From: an uncultured Alphaproteobacteria bacterium
Lineage (GTDB): Bacteria > Pseudomonadota > Alphaproteobacteria > Sneathiellales > Sneathiellaceae
Assembly: GCA_937910835.1 (NCBI GenBank)
Contig: CALEMG010000117.1
Location: 1 to 20,234, forward strand
Length of the DNA stretch: 20,234 nucleotides
Reading direction: 5' to 3'
The notes under the pieces are model-generated. The model saw nothing but the letters and a program-made list of their open reading frames with translations, made no database searches and had not been told where the DNA came from. Of this stretch, positions 15,339-20,234 are shown one piece after another. How positions within the stretch are numbered: position 1 is the stretch's first letter; each line of letters opens with the position of its first letter. The translations under genes were made by a program, and so were the position numbers.

Positions 15339-16085
15339 ATGAGCCTGATCAGATCGAATAAGGAGGACGCCATCCGAATTTCGATATGGTCCGGCCCACG
15401 CAATATTTCGACCGCCATGATGCGCTCCTTCGGGAGTCGCCCGGAATGTCAGGCTGTGGATGAGCCATTTTACGCCTACTACCTCGCCAAGACCGGTTTA
15501 CGCCACCCCATGTATGAGGAAGTGATTGCCAGCCAACCAACTGACTGGCGTGTCGTTGCGAAAAGTCTGAACGCACCCCTTGCGCCGGGCAGTATGTTAT
15601 ACATCAAGCATATGACCCATCATATGACACCGGAAGTCGATCTCAGTTCATTCCAAGGCCATCGCAACTGCTTCCTGATAAGGGATCCGAAAAGAGTGAT
15701 TGTCTCCTATGCCGCCAAATGGGACCGGATCGCCACGGAGGATATCGGTATCAAGCGGCAGCTTGAGATATTCAGAACCCTTGAAAAACTGACGGGTCAA
15801 ACGCCTGTCGTTGTTGAGGCAGAAGATATCTTAAAACGACCGGAGGCGACCTTGAAAAAACTTTGCGCGGCGCTTGATATTCCGTGGCGAAAAGAAATGC
15901 TCTCCTGGCAGAAAGGTCGTCACGCCGAAGACGGCGCCTGGGCTGCTCACTGGTATGCTTCCGTTGAGGAAACGACAGGCTTTGCCCCCTATGAGGAGCG
16001 GCAAGTAGAACTCAAGCCGGATTTGATGGACCTGCTGGCAGAGCAACTGCCCTTTTATGAAGAGTTACGCTCCCACAAGATTTAA
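15339..16085 (+). CDS. Sulfotransferase-like P-loop protein
   Basis: A soluble protein of 248 residues if read from ATG 15339, related to the small bacterial sulfotransferase family. Near the N-terminus SIWSGPRNISTAMMRSFGSR is the phosphate-binding segment (the 5'-phosphosulfate loop of sulfotransferases), and NCFLIRDPKRVIVSYAAKWD provides the conserved Arg-Asp-Pro and Ser of the 3'-phosphate site. VVEAEDILKRPEATLKKLC is another family stretch. The substrate is unknown; such proteins are often misnamed in databases. Its start is odd: a strong Shine-Dalgarno sequence points to an ATC at 15372, where the family N-terminus begins, whereas the nearest ATG lies 11 codons upstream with no good site. 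The stop overlaps the convergent DUF1499 stop by 4 nt. Confidence 0.85.
   Translation: MSLIRSNKEDAIRISIWSGPRNISTAMMRSFGSRPECQAVDEPFYAYYLAKTGLRHPMYEEVIASQPTDWRVVAKSLNAPLAPGSMLYIKHMTHHMTPEVDLSSFQGHRNCFLIRDPKRVIVSYAAKWDRIATEDIGIKRQLEIFRTLEKLTGQTPVVVEAEDILKRPEATLKKLCAALDIPWRKEMLSWQKGRHAEDGAWAAHWYASVEETTGFAPYEERQVELKPDLMDLLAEQLPFYEELRSHKI
15360..15374 (+). promoter_or_regulatory. Strong Shine-Dalgarno sequence facing an ATC codon
   Basis: AAGGAGGA at 15360-15367 is a near-perfect anti-16S match and stands 5 nt (AGGAGG to codon) before ATC at 15372-15374. The following residues, R-I-S-I-W-S-G-P-R-N, coincide with the usual N-terminus of the sulfotransferase-like family. This bears on the start choice of the gene that contains it. 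Confidence 0.6.
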
Positions 16086-16531
16086 GCGCTCCCTGTCCTT
16101 TTCTTAAGGGCTAGATCGAGTTTTCGCATCCAGTCCTTGCCGCGCGCCTCATTAACGCCGAAATCGCGGTAACCATAATGTGCACGACTAAACACAGCAA
16201 GAGTTGATCGTCCTTCCCCGAGGTCAATAAACCTAACGGTAATCGTATCTGGGTATCCGATCAGCTTGGAATATTGAACATAGTCAACCTGCAGGTCGTT
16301 GCGGATTTCCCGACTGCTGAGCTTTTCAGTTCTCGGTTCCGCAAGGGCAATCATCTCAAATGATGCGGCAAGATCAACTACACTAATTTCGAAAATAGGA
16401 CTGATCGTTTTTGGTGGATACTGACAATAGTCCGGGGGGGACATAAGATAGGTATTTGGTTTACGGGGTTTTTCCAGCGACGAAAAATCCAACTCCGGTC
16501 TCTGGACATTTTTCAAAAGATTCTTCAACAT
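16082..16531 (-). CDS. DUF1499 domain-containing protein
   Basis: A 149-residue protein of unknown function. The DUF1499 pattern is seen in the conserved SPIFEISVVDLAASF segment, DYVQYSKLIGYPDTITVRF in the middle (in many relatives this is the acidic-aromatic strand pair), and RAHYGYRDFGVNEARGKDW at about 117-135, the most diagnostic part. No clear signal peptide or membrane helix is present, unlike some members that carry an N-terminal anchor. It is a monocistronic minus-strand gene with its promoter in the 88-bp gap shared with the divergent chaC-like gene. Its stop overlaps the convergent sulfotransferase-like stop by 4 nt. Confidence 0.85.
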   Translation of the reverse strand: MLKNLLKNVQRPELDFSSLEKPRKPNTYLMSPPDYCQYPPKTISPIFEISVVDLAASFEMIALAEPRTEKLSSREIRNDLQVDYVQYSKLIGYPDTITVRFIDLGEGRSTLAVFSRAHYGYRDFGVNEARGKDWMRKLDLALKKRTGSA

Positions 16532-16619
16532 CGATGAGGCTCTCTTTGTAAAAAACCCTGTAAACCTAAAAGAAAAGCCCAGATTAACGAATTATGATCA
16601 GAAAGTTCAAACAAATAAT

Positions 16620-17297
16620 ATGTTGGTGCGAGAAGAATTCAGCCGCGAACGGGTAGATGAGCTTATTCGAGAAGCAAAGCGTCACGGGCCTTTTCATGCC
16701 CTGACCCACGAAGAACGGGACGCAACCCGCCATGAGTTTTTATCCCGAATCCCAAAAGAAGAAGGGCTATGGGTGTTCGGTTATGGCTCTCTCCTCTGGA
16801 ACCCAGCTTTTCATTTCACTGAATGGCAACCCGCCCGTCTACATGGTTTTCGCCGCCGTTTCTGCCTTCAGGCTTCAATCGGACGGGGAAGCCCGGAAAA
16901 ACCAGGACTAATGCTCGCCCTTGATCATGGCGGTTCCTGTAACGGACGTGCCTTTCATATCGCCCCGGAAAAGATTGAGACTGAAACAGATATCCTCTGG
17001 ATGCGGGAAATGATTTCGGGCTCTTATGACGCACGTCACGTCCATATTCGACTGCAGGACCGAACCGTGAAGGGGCTGACATTTGTCATCAACCGGTCCC
17101 ATCCGCGCTATATTGCCAACATCAGTTTGGAAGAAACCGCTCGCTTGCTTGCCTCCGGAGAGGGGCGACTCGGGACATGCCGCGATTACCTCAACAACAC
17201 CGTTGCGCATCTCGATGAAATGAAGGTGAAAGATCGCTATCTTCACGAGCTACAGAAAACGATGAAGGAGCTTGATCATCGCGCCGACATCGCTTAA
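16620..17297 (+). CDS. Gamma-glutamylcyclotransferase, ChaC type (glutathione-specific)
   Basis: Predicted to cleave glutathione to 5-oxoproline and Cys-Gly in the cytoplasm. The 225-residue protein has the substrate-binding loop VFGYGSLLWNP at 52-62 (Y-G-S-L at 55-58), RLHGFRRRFCL at 73-83, the candidate catalytic Glu130 in LWMREM, and the C-terminal helix with G-x-C-R-D-Y-L around 184-190. Together these match ChaC and exclude the unrelated GGACT and GGCT subfamilies. An N-terminal extension of about 50 residues precedes the core, as in many proteobacterial ChaC proteins. The ATG 16620 lacks a strong Shine-Dalgarno sequence. The neighbours give no sign of a calcium transporter gene (chaA), which accompanies chaC in some bacteria. 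A glycosyltransferase gene follows 39 nt later and may be co-transcribed. Confidence 0.92.
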   Translation: MLVREEFSRERVDELIREAKRHGPFHALTHEERDATRHEFLSRIPKEEGLWVFGYGSLLWNPAFHFTEWQPARLHGFRRRFCLQASIGRGSPEKPGLMLALDHGGSCNGRAFHIAPEKIETETDILWMREMISGSYDARHVHIRLQDRTVKGLTFVINRSHPRYIANISLEETARLLASGEGRLGTCRDYLNNTVAHLDEMKVKDRYLHELQKTMKELDHRADIA

Positions 17298-17336
17298 CAA
17301 TCCGCAGCCTGATTTTTATTGCGCGAGTGATAAGCT

Positions 17337-18143
17337 TTGACTGTTGAGCCTTCCAGCGATCTGCCGCCAATTTTCGTTATCAACCGGCCAAAAGATAACC
17401 ATCGCCGGGCGGATATGACGGAACGGCTTGCCAAAGTAGGATTGACCCCGGTCTTTTTCGACGCTATTGACGGATACCAGCTTGATATCCCAAATCTCAC
17501 TGATTATGACGGCGAGAGACGCCGCCGCTATTTCGGCAAGGATTTAAAGGCGGGAGAGATAGGCTGCCTCCTCTCCCATCGCGCCATATACGAGAAAATG
17601 GTGGCCGAGAATATTCCAAGTGCCCTCGTACTGGAAGATGATGTATTCCTCGCCGAGGACTTCAAGGATGTTTTGCAGGATATCCAGAGCACGGCCCTGC
17701 CTTGGGATTTGATCCGATTTGTTGGCCATGGCAAGGTGTTCGATATTGGCTATCGGACGCTCGCCACTTTAAGTCATGGTTACAGCATCACTCGTGTGCC
17801 AACTTCCCCCAGTGGCGCCTACGCCTACTTGCTGACCCAGGACGCTGCAAAACGGCTTCTTCATTTTATGCAACGCAACTGGGTGCCCGTCGACATCATT
17901 CACAGTCGCGCCTGGCAAACGCGCCTTGAAACCCTACTTATCCACCCCTCCCCGGTTACACCCGACTTGGAAGGACCTTCCACCATCGGGGATGAGCGTT
18001 TCGACAGATCGAAGCAGATCCGCGGCCTCACCAAGCTGCTCCATCCATTCTACCGATTCTGGTATAAGCTCAGCAACGGCGCGGGTAAGCGGATTGTCTA
18101 TCTTTTGACCTGGCTACGGGATAGAAAACATCTGTCGAGCTGA
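17337..18143 (+). CDS. Glycosyltransferase family 25 protein (LPS biosynthesis type)
   Basis: A 268-residue predicted glycosyltransferase that probably adds a sugar to lipopolysaccharide or another surface glycan. Family 25 landmarks are PIFVINRPKDNHRRADM at 11-27, AGEIGCLLSHRAIYEKM at 72-88, and the metal/nucleotide-sugar acidic motif LVLEDD at 97-102, followed by a GAYAYLLTQDAAKRLL strand-helix at about 160-175. The C-terminal 50 residues are basic and aromatic (HPFYRFWYKLSNG), consistent with peripheral membrane contact. No ATG exists before Met27. The TTG at 17337 is the furthest start after an in-frame stop and leaves the family N-terminus intact, but its ribosome binding site is weak. 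No other polysaccharide genes adjoin it. Confidence 0.87.
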   Translation: MTVEPSSDLPPIFVINRPKDNHRRADMTERLAKVGLTPVFFDAIDGYQLDIPNLTDYDGERRRRYFGKDLKAGEIGCLLSHRAIYEKMVAENIPSALVLEDDVFLAEDFKDVLQDIQSTALPWDLIRFVGHGKVFDIGYRTLATLSHGYSITRVPTSPSGAYAYLLTQDAAKRLLHFMQRNWVPVDIIHSRAWQTRLETLLIHPSPVTPDLEGPSTIGDERFDRSKQIRGLTKLLHPFYRFWYKLSNGAGKRIVYLLTWLRDRKHLSS

Positions 18144-18530
18144 TCAACGCTCCCCAGAATAGAAAATATTCGCGCAGAGCAATTATAAGTAGAGAAAGTA
18201 TTTGCTCTACGCTTAATGAGCCTCATTAAAAAATTCGCGCAGCCACAAAGCCGTCTCATCAATATTTACAAAAATATTGCGTAGAATAGATTCCGCCCCG
18301 GGATACTTAATTATAGTTAATTAATATAATTAATTCCTAATTTATGATCTAACTATTCTCGAGTATTAGTTCAAGTAAAAAATTTATTTGTAAATAATAG
18401 AATAGATAATTTAACTAATAAGTAACTATAATAAAGTATAGTAACACATATAATTTAGAAATACATCTCTTTTCATATGAATATAGAGATTTTATTTCTA
18501 GTAAAATTGTCGCTAATTTGGAGAAATAAA
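18144..18530. other. AT-rich intergenic region upstream of the chemosensory pair
   Basis: 387 bp without a recognisable gene; from about 18295 on it is much richer in A and T than the rest of the window. It contains a 10-bp direct repeat ATTCGCGCAG at 18168-18177 and 18233-18242, an inverted repeat AGAGCAA/TTGCTCT at 18176-18182 and 18202-18208, a 17-bp palindrome at 18213-18229 and an inverted repeat TTAATTAT/ATAATTAA at 18307-18314 and 18326-18333. Promoters for the PAS gene must lie here, but no single -35/-10 pair stands out. The reading frame of the PAS gene is open from 18477, but that part has no family resemblance. Confidence 0.6.
18213..18229. promoter_or_regulatory. 17-bp palindrome, candidate operator
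   Basis: TTAATGAG-C-CTCATTAA is a perfect inverted repeat with 8-bp arms around one base, the geometry of a dimeric repressor site rather than of a terminator hairpin. No T-run follows on the plus strand. It lies about 300 bp upstream of the PAS gene and 70 bp after the glycosyltransferase stop. Confidence 0.4.
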
Positions 18531-19052
18531 GTGAACTATCCGGGACAAGAGGTTTATTTCGATAAAAATGACCTAATTGTAAGTAAAACAGACCTTAAAG
18601 GACACATTACTTATGCAAATCATACCTTCCTAGAAATAGCAGGTTATGAAGAAAATGAAGTTATCGGGAAACCGCACAATCTTATCCGGCATGACAATAT
18701 GCCGCGCGGCGTTTTCGACCTTTTCTGGAACACCATTGGGAAAGGGGACGAGATTTTTGCCTATGTGGTGAATTCGACAAAGAACGGAGATCATTACTGG
18801 GTCATCGCCCATGTAACGCCAAGTTACCAAAACGGCAGTGTCTCGGGATATCACTCCACCCGCCGCGTGCCCAACCCGCGAACAATCAAAGAGGTTATTG
18901 AACCGCTTTACACGGAGTTGAACGGCATCGAAGCAGCATCCAGTAATCGCAAAGAAGGCACTCAGAAATCTGTTAGTCACCTTGAGGGAATTTTGGCGGA
19001 AAAAGGATTGAGCTACAACGAGTTTGCAGCCTCCTTGATGAGGGAACAGTAA
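18531..19052 (+). CDS. Aer-type PAS domain protein
   Basis: A 173-residue cytoplasmic protein of one PAS domain, closely patterned on the N-terminal FAD-binding PAS of the Aer energy-taxis receptor: TDLKGHITYANHTFLEIAGY at 20-39, GKPHNLIRHDNMP at 46-58, KNGDHYWVIAHVTPS at 84-98 and the exit IEPLYTEL. Aer would continue with membrane and HAMP segments; this protein stops after a short helical tail (GILAEKGLSYNEFAASLMRE). The GTG at 18531 is chosen because GGAG (18520-18523) precedes it by 7 nt and the family N-terminus MNYPGQEVYFDKND starts there. An ATG at 18477 would add 18 unrelated residues. The soluble receptor gene begins 1 nt after its stop, so the two are almost surely translated together. 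FAD binding is inferred, not shown. Confidence 0.88.
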   Translation: MNYPGQEVYFDKNDLIVSKTDLKGHITYANHTFLEIAGYEENEVIGKPHNLIRHDNMPRGVFDLFWNTIGKGDEIFAYVVNSTKNGDHYWVIAHVTPSYQNGSVSGYHSTRRVPNPRTIKEVIEPLYTELNGIEAASSNRKEGTQKSVSHLEGILAEKGLSYNEFAASLMREQ

Positions 19053-19053
19053 A

Positions 19054-20178
19054 ATGAACATGGAACTGAAAATAGACGCGACCGACACTTTGAGCATTGG
19101 TCCTGAACGCTTACAAGAAATCCTGAAAGTGGCCGATGACATCTGCCGTGGCAATTTTGAAAGTCGGATAAAAGATATTCCGATTGAAGAAGGAATTGAA
19201 CGCGCGCTTTGTAGCAAGATCAATGAGATGATCGACCGCGCCGATGCTTACTTGCGTGAATCCACGGCGTGCCTTGGCTTTATTGCGGAAAATCAATATT
19301 TCCGTCGTATCGCACCGGAAGGGCTTATGGGCTCCTACGGCGTAGCTGTCGATAAAATCAACCGTGCTGCGGACGGCGTTGAGGCAAAAATATCGAAATT
19401 CCACGATGCCGTAACCGCTATTACAACGGCAGCAGGCCAATTGAACGCAAGTGCTCAGTTCATGGGCGACACAGTCAAAGGTACCAGCGAAAAGACAGCC
19501 GCTGTTGCCGCAGCAGCGGAAGAGGCCGGTCAGAACACACAAACAGTCGCTTCAGCTGCAGAGGAACTCAATTCCTCCATTCAGGAGATCAATCGCCAAG
19601 TAACCAGTTCAGCGAACATGTCTAGTGAGGCCGTGACACAATCAAAAGAAGTCAATGATATGGTTGCAAGTCTCTCTACCGCATCGGAAGAAATCGGTAA
19701 CGTGGTTAAACTGATAAACAACATCGCCGGGCAAACCAAACTACTGGCTCTCAATGCCACAATCGAAGCCGCCCGCGCCGGAGATGCAGGCAAAGGTTTT
19801 GCGGTTGTCGCAAGTGAAGTCAAGAGTCTATCTGCGGAGACGGAAAAGGCGACTGAGGGGATCAGGTTACAGGTCGAGGCCATTCAGAAAGCGGCGACAA
19901 CCGCCGTAGGCTCTATCTCTGAAATTGGCAAATCCATTTCCAATATTAATGAAGTGTCTTCCGCCATTGCGTCCGCCGTTGAAGAACAGGGCGCCGCAAC
20001 ACAGGAAATTTCCCGAAATGTACAAGAAGCTGCTTCGGGCGTTCAGGAAGTCACCAGTAACGTTGGCGTCGTAAATGAGAATGTCAAAGAGGTCAGCGCC
20101 AGTTCCGAGCAATTGGTAAGTGTCGCAAGCGAACTGACCCATCAGGCAGAACTACTTACGGAAGCCCTGAATAGCTGA
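19054..20178 (+). CDS. Soluble methyl-accepting chemotaxis protein
   Basis: A 374-residue cytoplasmic chemoreceptor without membrane helices. Residues 18-70 (LQEILKVADDICRGNFESRI onwards, with KINEMIDRADAYLRES) resemble HAMP-like helices. From about 110 to the end it is a long antiparallel coiled coil of Ala/Ser/Glu heptads. The kinase-control tip is VVKLINNIAGQTKLLALNAT followed by IEAARAGDAGKGFAVVASEV, spanning about 217-256. It carries Lys where enteric receptors have Asn after Gln-Thr, a substitution I associate with alphaproteobacterial receptors. Candidate methylation sites are the paired Glu/Gln in the flanking helices (for example AAAEEAGQ at 153-160). No C-terminal CheR-binding pentapeptide is present. 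It presumably receives its signal from the PAS protein encoded 1 nt upstream. ATG 19060 is an equally possible start. Confidence 0.93.
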   Translation: MNMELKIDATDTLSIGPERLQEILKVADDICRGNFESRIKDIPIEEGIERALCSKINEMIDRADAYLRESTACLGFIAENQYFRRIAPEGLMGSYGVAVDKINRAADGVEAKISKFHDAVTAITTAAGQLNASAQFMGDTVKGTSEKTAAVAAAAEEAGQNTQTVASAAEELNSSIQEINRQVTSSANMSSEAVTQSKEVNDMVASLSTASEEIGNVVKLINNIAGQTKLLALNATIEAARAGDAGKGFAVVASEVKSLSAETEKATEGIRLQVEAIQKAATTAVGSISEIGKSISNINEVSSAIASAVEEQGAATQEISRNVQEAASGVQEVTSNVGVVNENVKEVSASSEQLVSVASELTHQAELLTEALNS

Positions 20179-20209
20179 TAGCAGTTGGTTCAACATCCCC
20201 CGACCTGTT

Positions 20210-20230
20210 GGGGCGGCATTAGGCCGCCCC
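20210..20230 (+). terminator. GC-rich terminator-like hairpin
   Basis: GGGGCGGC at 20210-20217 pairs perfectly with GCCGCCCC at 20223-20230 around an ATTAG loop, 31 nt after the chemoreceptor stop. The window ends 4 nt later, so a T-run cannot be seen. Confidence 0.6.
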
Positions 20231-20234
20231 CTCA

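Noticed and set aside
19732..19770. Lys in place of Asn in the Q-T-N tip motif of the chemoreceptor
   Set aside because: To my knowledge Q-T-K is widespread in alphaproteobacterial receptors of this class; not a sign of damage or a new signalling mode.
1..20234. CRISPR arrays, tRNA genes, transposases, integrases, toxin-antitoxin or phage-defence genes
   Set aside because: I looked on both strands and found no regularly spaced repeats, cloverleaf-like sequences or protein motifs of these classes.

Overview
The window reads as a chromosomal segment of a Gram-negative alphaproteobacterium. GC looks to be in the mid-50s by eye. The indicators are the gene order cca / DUF6111 / CoA pyrophosphatase / DUF1285 next to MoxR-DUF58-DUF4159, an AsmA-type envelope protein, a ChaC glutathione cyclotransferase and soluble chemotaxis proteins. 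The genus cannot be fixed from the sequence; a marine order such as Sneathiellales or its relatives is a guess. Genes are densely packed. There are no rRNA or tRNA genes, no insertion sequences, integrases or CRISPR arrays, and no defence cassette that I can recognise.

Layout. (1) Positions 1-2321, minus strand: a tight operon of DUF1285, CoA pyrophosphatase, DUF6111 and CCA tRNA nucleotidyltransferase, the last running off the left edge. (2) 2432-9193, plus strand, divergent from it: a MoxR ATPase, a DUF58 protein, a BatA-N/DUF4159 membrane protein and a second large membrane protein with a von Willebrand factor A-like segment and a glutamine-amidotransferase-like segment. All junctions have gaps of 3 nt or less or overlaps of 4 nt or less, so this is one transcription unit. 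The last gene is split by an apparent -1 frameshift near 7824-7826. (3) 9161-13988: a mixture of singletons, namely a GNAT acetyltransferase, a flavin reductase-like protein, a secreted DUF1194 protein, an AsmA-family protein and a rhodanese. (4) 14093-18143: an acyl-CoA dehydrogenase, a sulfotransferase-like protein, a DUF1499 protein, ChaC and a family 25 glycosyltransferase. (5) 18144-18530: a strongly AT-rich intergenic stretch with inverted repeats. (6) 18531-20178: a two-gene chemosensory unit, an Aer-type PAS protein followed 1 nt later by a soluble methyl-accepting protein, closed by a GC-rich hairpin at the right edge.

How the genes may work together. Region 2 is a MoxR/VWA module: a AAA+ ATPase with three partners, each carrying a D-x-S-x-S/T pattern, two of them anchored in the membrane. 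It is a recurrent but poorly explained arrangement and is the closest thing here to an undescribed system. Region 6 looks like an Aer energy-taxis receptor divided into a sensor protein and a signalling protein. The most unusual sequence-level observation is in the sulfotransferase-like gene: a near-perfect Shine-Dalgarno sequence sits 5 nt before an ATC codon exactly where the recognisable family N-terminus begins.
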